Counted from the first letter of the stretch, positions 1 through 13,108 are shown. The stretch: DNA of 64,000 nt from Lanius collurio (GCA_020086605.1 JACBWW010000068.1:1855982-1919981), one strand, 5' to 3'. A program made the numbers and translations. The notes: a model not told the origin generated them from the letters alone.

Positions 1-3000
1 CCAACACCTTCCCTTCCAGGAGAGGGGCCCCAGGCCAGTCCCATTCTTCCCCTTTGTGCCCCGGAGCAGAAGAGCCGGTGTGACAGCCAAGCTGGGCTGG
101 AACAATCCCAGTGCTCCCACTCACCTGCAGAGGGACAGGATTTCACCCCTCCTGACGTGTCCTCCTCTTTCAAGGCACCTTTGGGTTTTACTTTTGAAGG
201 AGACAGCCCCAGCTGCTGCTCTTACACTGATGTGAGTGTGATTGAAGCCATTTAGGAAATATGTTCTGTGTTTTGTACCCTTGTAAGGGGTGGAGGACAG
301 GCAGGATGGGGCACAAGTACCAGGGATGGTGTGCACTGCACGATGGTGTCTGCAGTGAGAGCTTCATCCCCTCCTCCTGAGATCACAAGGGGCATCACAG
401 GTGATGTGACAATACTGCTGCAAATCTGCAAGATGAGGTAGGACACAGCTGCAGATGTTTCCAGTTCATGACCAGTTCTGCTCTTTGTTTCTCCTTGTGC
501 AACTGATGAACTTCTGCCAAAGGGTGCCAAAGAAGTGGCCCTTGATACAGCAGGACAACCAAAATTATTGCACATAAATTATATGTTGGGCATGTATACA
601 GGGTACTGTGCCCTTGAGACAGTCTTGAGTCTTGTGGAAGGAGAGGCCTTGAGCACCCTGGTCTGGTGGGAAGTGCTGGGGTTGGGACCAGGGGATCTTT
701 ACCCCTTAACATTCTGTGAAATCTCCATGATACAACCAGGACTAGCTGGGTCAGTGGGCATGACTGGGTCAGTGCCAAGGCTGTGGCTGGCATACACAGT
801 TTTGGTGTTAAAACTTCATTTTTTATGAGTGTGCATTGAAACATGTGAGTATTTTCCTAAATTGGAGTCGAGTTTTAAGCCCCTAAATATTGCCTAATAG
901 GAAAACGGAGTGGACACTACATTCTATGTATCTTGCATGCTGTCCTTGCCTGCACTCCCGTTTTAACCAATCTGCAATACATTAGACAAAACATGAGAAG
1001 TATTAGACAAAATAACAGAGGCAAAACCTAAATTTCCTTGTCAAAATCTCTGTTTATGCAAGCCTGACAACGTTTCCTGGCGTGTGCCATGAGAAGTGGG
1101 GATTGTTTCTCCGGGCGCTGAGGAGGGGACACGCAGGGGATCAGATCTGCCGGGACACGCGAGCTCTGCCCAGCAGCTCGATAACATCGGGTCATTCAAT
1201 CCTGCAAAATACCTGCGAACGAGGCAGCAACAGGAAGCTGCTGAAGTGTGGAAGAAAGAGATAGCGTCATCTCAACCATTCATAGATAACAGTGCTTTTC
1301 TCCTGGGTGACCTGGGCACCACCAGCATTTCCATGGCCAAGCTGGAAGAGGAGCCACTGGGAAAAAGTGCTTAAATCCCTCACAAAGTATTATCCTACTG
1401 TAAGGTATTACCCAGATTTGACAAGTTTATCTGGCAATACCATTGATATCCTCAGCAGTGCTGTTCCTGCAGTGAAAAAGGAGCATTTGCTCCAAGGATG
1501 GATATTTAGTTTTCTAAAATGCTAACAACAGTTCCATGTGATACTGTTATGCTGCCTGCCCTGAGCTCTTACCCGCATCTGTGCATCCCCTGAGTTGCTG
1601 AATCTGCCTTGCTGGGGGGCTCAGGTCGTGCTGCATGAGCCAGACAGGCCCTGCTGGGGCTGGGATGAACAGGACACCAGAGGGAAGGGCTGTGCTGCCA
1701 GCCATGCCCTGAGCAGGGCTGGTGTGCTGGGGACAGGGACCTGCAGGGAAGGAGGGCACTGCCTATGGGAACAGCAGTCCCAGTGGGGCTTGTAGCCAGA
1801 GTGAGTGGCTTGGGCCCCTCCATCCCTGCTGGGAGCTGCACAGGATCCTCTGCAGGGTCCAGGGAAGTTGGCATCATCCCCTGAGTGCGGGGTCAAGCAG
1901 TCAGAGTGGCCCCCGAGCTCAGCCACTGGCTCCTGCCACGAGCTTGGCTGGGCACTCACTGTCCTGTCCTTCACTGACACATCCCTAAAACATTACATTT
2001 TCATGGTTTGTGAAGATATTGTGGTGTAAAGGATCGTGTTAGAAGCTAAAAATAACCAGAAGCCAAAAGCCAGGCAGTGCCACAGGGTCAGCACATCCCT
2101 GTGCAGGAGTCCTGTGGCGTTTGGCCCTCCCGTGACTGAATGCTTAATTAAATGCTTAATTGACAAGTAAAATACTGACAATTATACAACTACTGGTAAC
2201 AAGTGAGTGCTGGAGAACAGAACTGGGATGTGATGACCCAGTGCTGCTGCTGACAGGCTGAAACTCAGCTGCAGCAAGTCTTTGGTCCCTCTGCCTGGCG
2301 TCTGGGTTGACACCCAAAACAGAGAATTTTGTTTGCAGTGAATTATGGTTCAAAGCTGCACCCACAAAGGCATGGTAGAAGTGTTTCCATTTCAATCCAT
2401 CAGAAACACCCTGGTCAGCCGTAACTGAAGACTTAAATCCCCTCCCAGGATAGCGAATGTGAGTAACTCAATGGATTCATCCCCATGAGCTTGGGTGAAG
2501 GACTAATATTAAAGAAATTCTGTTTTTTATCGAATCTTTCTAGTCCATTAGGACTTATTCAGGCATTCCACTTCCATTACAGTCCATGGTTTCTGAAATT
2601 TCATCCTGGGATTTTCTGTCAACTGTTTTTGAAGCACTGGGCTGGGAAAGGAAGGCTATGAGGAGGCATCTTTTAGCCTGTTGAGGTTTTTTCTTCCTCC
2701 TGTAAAGAGAAAATTCCCATTGTGTAATATGCCTGAACAAGGAAGTCTGGGGGCTCTGGACAAGCCTGTTCAGCCAGTTAACAACAGATTGCTTTCATTG
2801 CTTGGGCATGTCAGTGATTACCCTGCTGCTGAGCTCTGGAGGGGCTGCGTGAGGCGGAGAGTGCTGGAAAGCGGCCCCAGCTCGTTCCTGGGGGCGAGCA
2901 CAGAGGTCAAGCGCCCGCGCCCCCCTGATTGGGCACCTTGCGCTCAGTGCACGTCCTGGGAGCAGCCCTGACATCTTTGATTTTTCCCACACACAAACTG

Positions 3001-4953
3001 TTGGTACAAGATGTAATCTGGGAATGAAAGGGCTGTGGACTGGATGATTGGGGACAGCTGCTCCCCAGAGGCTCCCCCTCTGAATACCCTCTGCTTTCCA
3101 TGGCCTCGGGACAGGAGAGGTGTCAGGCTACAAAGAGGCACAGATGGAAGTGAACAGGACTAAGCAGCGCTGATTAACTATAAGTATTTTTTCAGTAATG
3201 TAATGGCACTCAGACAAAAAGGGGAGGTGGGGATAGAGGAGGGAGGAATGTCCTCAGCAGCTCCCAGTCCTGAGGATGAGCAAGCTGTGGCTGGGTCGGG
3301 TCACCTCTGTCTGTGGGCTCCTCCCCGATGGACATCACTTGGCTTCAAACAAAAGGTGTGTCTGTCCCTGCTCTGCCTCCCCCGATTTAATGATTAGGAG
3401 AAGACACGTCCTGTTGTCCAAAGAGACCTCGAGCCCGCTCCAGTGAGCAGCCATGGCTCTGGCAGGTTTTAGCTCAAGTTTATGCAGAGCAAGAGATTTC
3501 CATTTTTTAACTAGAGTGCACCAGCGTTTTTTCTTTTCTTCTGCAGGCAGAGGTGACTGCAGCAGCTGTTCATTGATTCCCTGCTGGCTCTGCTCTGGTG
3601 GTAAAGGCCACGGGTGGGGAAATTCTGCTGACCTCTAAGTGGAAAGACTTTGCTTACCCCACAGGGTTCTCACTTTTTAAAATCAAATCTGAGATGTAGT
3701 AAACATGGATGAAGCATAAACACAACTTAGCCGTGATTTTCCTCTGAAGTGAATGGATGACAATGAATTTTTTTTACAACTGAGTACCTTGACAGAATAA
3801 CAAGGACTCTTAGGAGGTATAAAGGTACATTGGAAAGGATGAGTTCAAGAATCCACAAAGTCGTGATCAGAGATCCATGGAAGAAGTTCCTGATGTGCAA
3901 GATAACTGAGCTGGTTTCTGATGTTCTGACTGATCTGTGTCACCTAGTAGGCTTTGGCTCAAACCAACAGTTAATTTTCCTTATCCTAAAATGCATGTTT
4001 TCTGCTGGCTGTTTTTTGTCTGGCCTCTCAACTGCTTTCTCAGTGCTCATGAGGTTCTGCAGCACTCTGACTGTCAGCAAAACCTGCTATCAAAGCAGCG
4101 ATGCTGTGTCTTATTAAATTTGTATTGTTTATTTCAATTCTCCTCACCCCCTTAAACACCCAGTTAGAGCAGAACCACCTGACCAGTGCTTTAATCTTCC
4201 AGTACAGGGAGGTCCTCTGCTTTCCCACCTGGAGTAATGGGGGTAGTGAGGACATCCAGGAATCCTGGATCAGGCCCCCTCACCATGGATTTTATGCACT
4301 CAGTTGCTTCTGCTGCTACCAAACCTTCCTTGCACTTCACCATGTCCTTAAGGGCTGCATAAATAAGGCTGAGCTAATCCAAAAGAGAAGGAATTTCCAA
4401 CTCCATTAACTTTTACTGTAACCTGAGAAAACGCTTTCCAGATTGTTTGTGGGCAAATTGCTCTTGCTAATGGCCAGAGTGGAGCTGGAAATATTGCCTT
4501 TCCTAGTGCCGCCAACCCCCTGCCTGCTCACAGCCAGCCCTCCCTCTGCAGCCCTGGCTCTGAGCACAGGGAAAGGGGACCCACAGTTACAAGTGAGATA
4601 TTTAAACTTCTGCAAGGAATGGACTGGCTTTAACTGGGGTTTTCTACTCTATTTCTCCTACAAAAGCAGTGGTTCTGTGCCTGGAACAGGGCAGATCAAC
4701 TTAGAAATAGGACACTTCCAGTCTGATAAAATGTAATTTAGTTTAAACAGTCACCACAAACATGTGGATGCCAGCACTGCCCCTGAATACCAGCGAGCTT
4801 CTGTCTCAGCCGTTTTCCCAACGCTGCCAGCTTGTGAGGGTGACTTTGGGGCTGAAGTAGCCAGTTAATGGGAGTTAGACCACCAGTACCTTCACCCTGC
4901 CCTCACGGGTAGAAAACCACCAGCCAGCACTGACAGTCCATCTGTTCTGCTCT
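1..4953. other. Intergenic 3' flank of PHF2, no gene seen
   Basis: Six-frame reading gives only short, composition-driven open frames with no recognisable protein. The stretch is unique-looking DNA of mixed composition. I saw no clear CR1 copy, RNA gene or microsatellite. AT-rich, repeat-free parts such as 840-1070, 2020-2180 and 3660-4000 could hold regulatory DNA, but nothing specific can be named. In mammals BARX1 is the next gene on this side of PHF2 (from memory); none of it is seen here. Confidence 0.5.
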
Positions 4954-4954
4954 G

Positions 4955-5085
4955 TGCAGGACCAGGACACCCAGAGAAGCTGTGGCTGCCCCATCCCTGG
5001 AAGTGTCCAAGGGCTTGGAACATCCTGGGATAGTGGCAGGGGGCAGAGATGAGCTTTCAGGTCCCTTCCAGCCCAAATGTGCCCA
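4955..5085 (+). mobile_element. CR1 LINE 3' fragment
   Basis: It shows the CR1 3' UTR wording: cccagagaagctgtggctgc, ccatccctggaagtgtccaa, then ttcaggtcccttccagccca. It is a strongly 5'-truncated, diverged copy with its 3' end to the right. No target-site duplication is obvious. Confidence 0.8.
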
Positions 5086-5642
5086 TGTGGCACATTTCTG
5101 AGCCACAAGCTGGATATTGTCAGGGTACAGGCTCTTTCTGCAGATCCACTTCTGACAATGGCTTCATTTTCCTGCCTCGTGGACAGAGTAGATGGTACTC
5201 GTTTTTAACAAATATTTTTTTTATTATGATCTAATTTTATATTGACATATTGACATGGAAAGTAAAATTTTGTAGTCCGTTAATTAACCTCTTTTTTTGG
5301 TGTCCATGGAAACAGCTAATCAAGTAAAACTGCAGTATTTTGGCAGAGCAGATACAATTTCATTCACATCCTGCTGGCTCTCTGTGGAGGATGACAGTGG
5401 TGTGGATCTCTGGCCTCCATTTCCCAGTGTGATATCCAAGCATGGATGGCATTTCATCACTCTCATTTCACAGTAACATCGTGGCTCTCAAATAAAATGT
5501 TAACACAGGGAATCAGTTGCTCCCTCAGGGATGAGAGTGTACAATGATAGAAGCTTCCAAAAGGAGAAGAGTGCTCTTTTCATGAACTCAAGTGCTGCAC
5601 TTGGAAATGGGCAATAATGGCTGGTTTGATTCTGTGTTTTTA

Positions 5643-5685
5643 CTTTTAATCTTTAACTTTTTTTATCTTTTAATCTTTAACTTTT
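5643..5685. repeat. Two-copy tandem duplication, 24-base period
   Basis: The 19-base string cttttaatctttaactttt occurs at 5643-5661 and again at 5667-5685. It is probably a replication-slippage duplication. Confidence 0.85.
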
Positions 5686-6521
5686 GCTTGCAAAAGAACA
5701 GGAGGACTTGCTTGGAAATCATTTGCACCTTGTGACAGTGAAGTACAAGTCAGCAAAGTCTCCAGGAGGTGAATCTGCACACATCAGCCATCAGGAATCT
5801 GGCATTATGCCTCAAAAAAGGGCTTTTACTTTGCAGGTGGGTCCTGCCTATCTCTCCACAGGTCATGGTGGAGATTATGTTTTAGGTCAGCAGCCTGATG
5901 AGGAGTGGCCCTGCCAGGTGAAGGAATGCCAGATGGCCTTTTTCCCCTACTTGACACATTATGAAAGCTGAAAGAAAAGCATTTGGAGCTGTTTTGGATT
6001 GTTGAGAGTTCGTGGGGTAAACAGGATTAAACGTGCCATGCAGTCTGTGAACAAACCCCAGCAAAATTAGTTCTGTACCAGGCAATGCCATTTTTCCACT
6101 GCCCTAACAGATCCTGGCAGTCATCACGTAGCTTGGCAGAGTATGAAAAGGTCTGCTCTCTAAACAACCCCCCCTAACTGTTTACCAGCATCTCCTTTGC
6201 TCTTTTGTATAAGTAAAGGCAGCTTCCTCATTTTTCTGCCAAATGAAAAAAGCATTGAAATAACTCCTATGGATAGGTTTGGCCTCCCAGAGATTTCCAG
6301 GGAAATCTTGGACAGTCCCTGCCCTGTACATTTTTTGCAATCAAAGGGCTCCAAATGTGGCGTGCAGGTGGTGGGCACTGCCATGGGAGGAACTACTGAA
6401 AGCTGGAAAGTGGGAAGAAACCAGTCTGGTGAGAATCATGGGTTTTTTTAGACTGAACTCAAGTTCATCTGACAGTACTTGGCAAAAATATTAATGGTCA
6501 AAAGGCTTAAAAATTCAGACA

Positions 6522-6553
6522 TTCTTCTTCTTCTTTTCCCTCTTCTTCTTCTT
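6522..6553. repeat. CTT-type trinucleotide repeat, interrupted
   Basis: Two runs of tcttcttctt are separated by ttttccc. It is an imperfect microsatellite. Confidence 0.8.
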
Positions 6554-6929
6554 GCAAAACTTTTGTCAAACTTTTTTGGTCCTTATTCCATGCATTTGTG
6601 AGCCTGTCCATCTGTTTCCCTCACTTTCTCTTTCTGAGTGGAGGGTTGAGAGGCTGGCAAAGAGATAGACTCCAGATGTCAAGGGAAAAAAAAAGACAGG
6701 AAAAAAATCCCGAGAACTGATCCCACCAGTGAATATTCTGAATCAATGGACTCCATAGTCTGAGAGCCTGCAGAGCACTGCTCTGCCTAACAAAGGCATT
6801 ATCTGTGCCAGGAGCAATCCTGCCCCACTGTATTTGTGCTCCAAGCTTATTCATATTCAGAGGAAGTGCCCTGGGTCGGTGAGTGCTCGGCTCCATAACC
6901 CCAAGGTCAGGTTTAATTGCTCTAAAAGG

Positions 6930-7260
6930 TGGCACATGGCAATGAATGAGCTCTAATGATTTAGATAGTATCTATTTCACATCAAGAAGTTTCCACCCTG
7001 AGCAGACCCTAATCGAAAGTAATCTGAAAATTAGAGAAAATAAAAACCATGCCCACAATGACCTAAATACCTATTTCCTTGAATTTTATGCCCTAAATAA
7101 CCTCATTCCTGGGAAGTTTAATTTTTCCCTTCTGCTAAATATACAATTGCCTGGGAGAAATGATTGGTCATAATCAAGGTTTTTAAAGCTGCAACTGTTA
7201 AAATATTATCGTTCTACTAAGAATTTTGGAGGGGAAAGCAGGCAGCATAGAGGGAGTGAA
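6930..7260. promoter_or_regulatory. Candidate conserved non-coding element in the 3' flank
   Basis: A 330-base AT-rich stretch without interspersed repeats. It holds several homeodomain-type cores (taatgattta, cctaatcgaa, ggtcataatc) and a CCAAT-like attggtca near 7164. The look is that of vertebrate conserved non-coding DNA, but conservation cannot be seen from one sequence. Confidence 0.25.
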
Positions 7261-7369
7261 TATCCCCAGGCTGTCAGAGTGAATGTCCATGGCAGCTCTG
7301 CTCATGCAGTACCACTTCCACTTTTTTATGTATGTGCAAATTTAGATTTCATATACGATTTTCATATTT

Positions 7370-7480
7370 GTATATTTATGTATATGGGGGGTATATATAC
7401 ACACATTGTGTGCATTTACATGTGTCCAGTGTGTGTATGTATATTGAGGTTTATATACTCATATATTTATACATATTTAG
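7370..7480. repeat. TA/TG-rich degenerate microsatellite
   Basis: The segment alternates tatata, cacaca and tgtgtg units with interruptions. The short open frames across it, rich in Tyr, Ile and His, come from this composition. Confidence 0.7.
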
Positions 7481-7798
7481 GTATGAGACACACGGGATCC
7501 TTAGTTTCACCTCTTGCTTTCACAAATACACGAGGATTTATTTTTTTAGAGAAAAAACATGGTTCTTTCTCATCCTCACAGAGGAAGAGTGAGAAGCAAA
7601 GGGGAAGCCAGTGCAGAGGTGGTGGCAGTGCCCAGGACTGGCCCCATGTGCCCGTCAGGAGTGATGTGCTCCCATCCCCGCAGCTCTGAGCCATGGCTGT
7701 CTCTCCTCTCGTGCCTGTGCTCCACGCTGCCCCTTTGCCTCTTCAGGCAAAACCTGCATGAACTCGGGGTCAGCACGACCCAGCTGTCTGCAGCTGGA

Positions 7799-8107
7799 TC
7801 ACAGAACACAGGATGGCTGAGGCTGGAAGAGACCACCGAGGTCATCCAGTCCAGCCCCCTGCTCGAGCAGAGCTCCCCAGGTGTGTCACTCAGGGCCTGG
7901 ATACCCCCAGTGAGGGGGACTCCACACCCTCTCCGGTCACTTGCACATCAAACAAGATCTTCCTGATGTGCAGGTGGAACCTCCTGGGCAAACCAGTTTG
8001 GGCCAATTGCCTCTTGTCCTGTTGCTGGGTACCCCTGAGCAGAGCCCGGCTCCAGCCTCTGGCACCCTCCCTGCAGTTACTTACATGCACTAACAAGATC
8101 CCCAGGG
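7799..8107 (-). mobile_element. CR1 LINE 3' fragment
   Basis: It starts with the reversed 3' end (tcacagaacacaggatggct), continues gaggtcatccagtccagccc and cctgctcgagcagagctccc, and later has cttcctgatgtgcaggtgga and gccaattgcctcttgtcctg. This is a longer CR1 copy in reverse orientation, 5'-truncated at the right. Confidence 0.9.
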
Positions 8108-8867
8108 GACATTGATATATTATTTATGATTCCCCAATATGGGGAATGTCTGCTGAGGAGATGCTGCAGACTTCCCAGGTGTGTTCAGGTCACTGTGGCA
8201 CATGAGTCATCTCCCACCCAGCCACTGCCAGCAGCATCAGGACAGCAGCAAGTTTTCCCCAGTGCTTTGTCACACATCAAATACAAACCCAGCCTGACCC
8301 AACCCTTCTGGACATGTTGTGCCCTGAGAACTGGGTGCAGTGCCTAAATTTGGTCGGGGAAGTCCCAGGCAGCTCACCCTCTAGTCGGGCACACAGTCCT
8401 ACACCCATCTCTGCAGGGGCCATGGGATGTGGTTTGCAAGCAATTAACATATTGAAGTATTTGTTTGGAAAAGTGAATGATTTCTTTATGACCTTGAGCC
8501 ATCAAAGACTAAGTATGCAATTAGTTTTAGCTGCAGTGAGGTATTTAAAGTCAAGCATGTGTTTTAGGGCTTTGATAAACCAGGGCATAGCAGAAACAAA
8601 TTTGAAAAAAAAAAATATATATACAGAGAGTGGAGGGGAAAGTCATTTCAGACTGCAGCCCTGCCATTTTTACAGGTTACTCATGTTACACAGATCTTTT
8701 GCTTAACAACACAGATCTCATGCTTAACATGCCATGATTGCCTGTGCATGGACCAAGCTGCTCATGCTCTGCCCTGGGGCAGCACTGGCAGAGCCCAGGC
8801 TGCACCAGCTCCTGCTGTACTCAGAGCGATGCAGTTCGGGGTAGGGGACACTGCAGAAGAAGAAACC

Positions 8868-8940
8868 CAGTTCATGTTGCCTTCAGGTACAGGTGGAGCA
8901 ATGTCTGGTTTAAATTTGAATATCAGTTTCAGCAGAGGAA
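8868..8940. repeat. Copy 1 of an unclassified dispersed repeat
   Basis: It shares tgccttcaggtacaggtgga with the stretch at about 10590, followed in both by a looser match ending in ttcagcaga. The two copies lie 1.7 kb apart in the same orientation. The family was not recognised. Confidence 0.5.
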
Positions 8941-8966
8941 AATGATAACCAAATGACTATTATGAA

Positions 8967-9148
8967 CTGGCACAGGGTGCCCAGAGCAGCTGTGGCTGCC
9001 CCCTGGATCCCTGGCAGTGCCCAAAGCCAGGCTGGACGAGGCTTGGAGCAGCCTGGGACAGTGGGAGGTGTCCCTGCCATGGCAGGGGTGGAAGGAGATG
9101 AGCTTTCAGGTCCCTCCAGCCCAAACCAATCCATGATGATTCTACAAT
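8967..9148 (+). mobile_element. CR1 LINE 3' fragment
   Basis: It reads ggcacagggtgcccagagca, tccctggcagtgcccaaagc, cagcctgggacagtgggagg, then a 3' end with atccatgatgattctac. It is forward and 5'-truncated. Confidence 0.93.
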
Positions 9149-10584
9149 TTTAACTATGAACAGCCTTAGGAGCACAAATAGTGACATAGAACTTACGAAA
9201 CAGAATTTCATGTTTATTCATTTTCAAATTAGTAGGATTTAAACTTTCAACAATTTTTCCAGAAGGCTCAGCTGTGGGGAAGAAGGAGGCTGTGGCTTAT
9301 GTGCTAAACTAAAAAGACCTCTCAGGTCTCCATGGGAACACTGAAGACTCAGAACTGGGAAATGTGTGCATCCTGGCTGACTTCTGGGGGAAGCCAAAGG
9401 GACCCCAGTCCTGCAGTGATCACCCCTATGCCCAGCTGTGTGCTATGTGCACAGTGGGGAACAAGATAATCCACTTATTTATTAATTTTCTCACAGTATT
9501 TTGTGATAATGAATCTTACACTTGTTGCTATTTCTTCTCACCTGTGTAATATCTCAGGATTGTTGCTTGTTTCTTTATGGCTCTTCTAATACAAAGCCTT
9601 AAGGAAACACAAATCAAAAGAGGAGCACAATCCCTTTTAGGTGAAAGGCTTTTCTTTACAAATCGATAGAAGCAGAGGGGGTAGTTAAGAGCCTGGAGAG
9701 GCACATGCCCTGGTCTATGTGAAATGACAGTCCTGGGTCTGAGCATCTTTCCCCCAGACCGTGGAGCAGCAGTCCCTGGCTGGGGAGGATGCTGCTGGTG
9801 AGTGCAGTGTGAGCCTGGGATGCCAACGTGTGAAATACGGGGCTATCCAACCACCCTGCTGTGTTAAATGCCTTTCTTTTCCTTCCTCTGCTACCATCCA
9901 GGCATCTTGTTGCAAAATGGGGACATTTTAGACTATAACTTGCCCTTGCTGAGCTATTGATCCTGATTGTGACTGAGATTTTGGAGTTTCCCTAACACAA
10001 TAAGTGTGTTTACATGCAGTAGTCAGAGAGGAAATTACATATGAAAGCACTCAATAAGGAGATGGTATTTTGTTGCAGTGTTCCATAAACCTTGTGTTTA
10101 CATGGGGTTTTTAAGGAGAATTCAAAGCATATCTCCTTTTTGTGATGCATCAACAAGCATATCAAATGATTGTTGAAAAAGCTTGTGCAGAAATAGAAAC
10201 CAAATGGCTGAGTAGTTTCCAAGAGAAAAAAACCCAACCTGCTACAGCAATTCCATGGTCTATTTAAAACTTCTTTATAAAACCTTTTAAATAATAAAAC
10301 TCTACACTCCCAATTAAAAATCCTACTGGCTTTTTGGGTTCATGTTTCTAAATATTGGACATCGTAGATATTTGACATCGTAGGGCCATTACAGGGACAG
10401 CATTTTTCCCCACTCCAAAGTCTGCTCCTTTCTCTTCTGCAGTTGCTCCTCAGCCCTGAGCCTTTCCTTGAGGTGTTTGTGGTGCCATGGGACACCTCAT
10501 GTCCCATGTCCTTGGCATAGCTTGGAAAAGACAGCAAAGAGGAGGGAATTCAGTGTAGGGGAAGCTGAAGAGAGAAAAATTCAA

Positions 10585-10683
10585 TTTATGATGCCTTCAG
10601 GTACAGGTGGAACAATCACTTAATGTAATTAGTTTATATCTTCACCATGAAGATATAAATCAGTGTATATCTTCAGCAGACCT
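10585..10683. repeat. Copy 2 of an unclassified dispersed repeat, with an internal hairpin
   Basis: It shares tgccttcaggtacaggtgga with 8884-8903. It also contains a perfect 12-base-pair inverted repeat: tttatatcttca at 10633-10644 and its reverse complement at 10648-10659, with a 3-base loop. A third tatatcttca follows at about 10666. Confidence 0.55.
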
Positions 10684-12506
10684 TGCACTGAGAGCTGCTG
10701 CAGATGAGGAGGTTTCACTCTCACAGGTGTCCTGCTCCATTTGAACCTCCACATTCTTAGTTGTCAGTCCCCAAATTTCCAGCCACCTCCCATTTTTGAC
10801 TTCACCCCTTTGCTAGGATGCACCAGGGTTGCCCAAAACCCCACAGACCCAGCACTGGCTGTAGTAATCAGAGGAAACTTCAGTGATTTCAGTCTGGCAT
10901 ATGGTTCTATGTTTAGTGCTGTCTAATGAAAGCTGCTTGTGTACACACACAATTTATGCCATATTTTTCCAATTACTGCCCTACAGCTGATCACTCTCAA
11001 ATGGAGCTCTGAGTCTGGGTGATGGTAGCTCAAGGCACACAGGCTCCCTGCACACACTTGTGATATGCTAAAATCTGTTACTGACAGAGCTGCCTTCGTG
11101 ATGATTTTCTTTTGCAAGAGGCCTGGCAGCTTAGATAAAGAGGAAGGGTCGAGTAGTCCCAGAGTCAAACCCAGAGTATTTCCCTTGCCAAGCACTGTGT
11201 GATTCCCCCTGCCTGTGCAGGGATCTGCCCCAGGGTGCTCCCTGATGCAGGCACAGCTGACAGTGCAAGCCAAGCCCCGGATGGACCTTACAAAGTCATG
11301 TTTCCCAAGCTCCATCCTCACAAACAGCACGGACATGACTTGTTCCAGCCTTTCACACCCCCAATTCCCCAAAACAGTGCCATGTGCCAGGCTCAGGTTA
11401 GGTTAACATCCCAATTTTCCATGTTGCTGGAGCTCCAGGGACATCATTCTGATGGTCAAAGCAAGCTGCTCAGCCCATGCCATGTTTGTCTGCAAGGAAG
11501 TGGGATGTTCATGTTTATTCCAATTGATCCTGATGGATGACACTTTTGTTCCATTTAGCAGCTGCTTGGCCCATTTAATACCACAAAAGGAGATTAAGAT
11601 CCAAAGTATGTACGGCTGTGTTATGAGTAACAGCCGCTTAATGGCAATAACAATGAATAACAATCACAAGTTTGGCTTTTAGCTGTTATTTTCTAAGGTT
11701 AGTTTGTTTTGCACACAAATAAATACCTATCTATATATATTAAACGAATATCCCTAAGGGCAAAGTGATGTATTTCCAGATAAATCATCCAACTGTTCTA
11801 GATTTCTCAACCAAATCATTCTGGAAAATAATGTCTAGGCAGCAGTATAGTGTGTCTTGTGAATCCATAGGCAGAGCCAAGCTCAAGAACTCCCCCATGG
11901 AGAGGTGCAGATGGGTTGCAGCCAAATTGACCACCCAGGGATCCATCAGTCACAAGCAAACTGGCTCACAGGAAAGCTAAGCACACATTTCCAGAAGGAA
12001 TGCCACTGTGTCCTGCCAGCCTACCTTGGGTCCATGGAATTAGCTCACGGGATGCTGGCAGAAACAACGCTCCAAGGAAGAGCAAATCTTTCACCAGCAG
12101 CAGCAATGACCCTTCTCCCTGCTGGAGCTGCTGTATGGACAACACACAACTCCTGCCCTTGCTCACCTCCAGTGCCTGAGCCAGGCTCTGCCTTGGGAAA
12201 GGGACCTGGGTCAAGGTTTATCTCATCCAGCACAGAGTGGCTGGGTTGGAGATCTGCAGGCCCAGAACAATCTGTTTATTTACTCCTGTGCAGATCTATT
12301 GTGAGCACATGAGCCCTGTGACTTCCCAGGACAGGCGTGTGCGTGGGAAGTGCCTCATGTGGCCAAGCAGTTACTGACCACTTGGGTCAGAGGGGAGGCA
12401 GTTTTCAGATGGAAATCTCCCTTGATTTCTGCATAAAAATCAATTACTGCTGACAAGACAGCTGTAATAGTCTGGCTCCTTTCATTACTGACTACACAAT
12501 GAAGAA

Positions 12507-12590
12507 GTCCAACCTGGCCTTGGACACTTCCAGGGATGGGGCATCCTGTGCCAGGGCCTCTCCACCCTCACAGGGAGACAATAAGAACTT
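12507..12590 (-). mobile_element. Short CR1 LINE fragment
   Basis: The reversed CR1 wording is visible: aacctggccttggacacttc, cagggatggggcatcctgtg, ccagggcctctccaccctca. Both ends are lost. Confidence 0.85.
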
Positions 12591-13021
12591 TTTTATTGCA
12601 AGAATGACTCAGGTCAGTGTGAGGTCTGTAGGAATCCAGGGGGTCCTACTTGGAACACACTCAGCTGGGCTCTGGAAGAAATAAGAGGGCAAAACATTAG
12701 TGAGCATCAGGAGTTCAATGGAAACAGGACTGCAACAAGGGCAGCAAGACGTGGTGCTTTGAGAAGCATCAGGCATGAGGACTGAGTCACTGCATGAGAT
12801 AAACATCCCCATCTGATGTTGTTTCCTCCTCATATGCTACTGCACCCAGCAAAAACATACTGAAAACAAACAGCAGTTTCTTCACTGCAGTTAATTGCTT
12901 TGCTTGGGTCTATTTAATTCCCTGTTCAGTTTTAAGCATCAGACAAACAAACTCAAGTCTTAATATTCTCTTTGTTTTAAATAGCAAATCTTATTTAAGA
13001 AGTGTTTGTACAATGCTCTCA

Positions 13022-13108
13022 GGCACAGGGTGGGATTTTTGGGGTGTCCTGTTCAGGGACAGGGTCCTTTTGGGTCCCTTCCAGCTCGGGATATTCCGTG
13101 ATTCCATG
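13022..13108 (+). mobile_element. CR1 LINE 3' tail
   Basis: It has tttttggggtgtcctgttca, gggtcccttccagctcggga and the 3' end ttccgtgattcc. It is an older type of CR1 tail, forward. Confidence 0.85.

Larger units (their letters stand above)
5086..7798. other. Intergenic, AT-rich, no gene; candidate conserved blocks
   Basis: No coding signal was found. The stretch holds a 19-base direct duplication (5643-5685), a CTT-type run (6522-6553), a repeat-free AT-rich block at 6930-7260 with several TAAT cores, and a TA/TG-rich run (7370-7480). No interspersed repeat is clear until the CR1 at 7799. Confidence 0.5.
8108..12506. other. Intergenic, no gene seen apart from one CR1 copy
   Basis: No recognisable coding region. 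The stretch contains a CR1 copy (8967-9148), a shared motif at about 8870 and 10590, a perfect hairpin at 10633-10659, and AT-rich repeat-free parts (9960-10330, 11640-11850). Confidence 0.5.
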
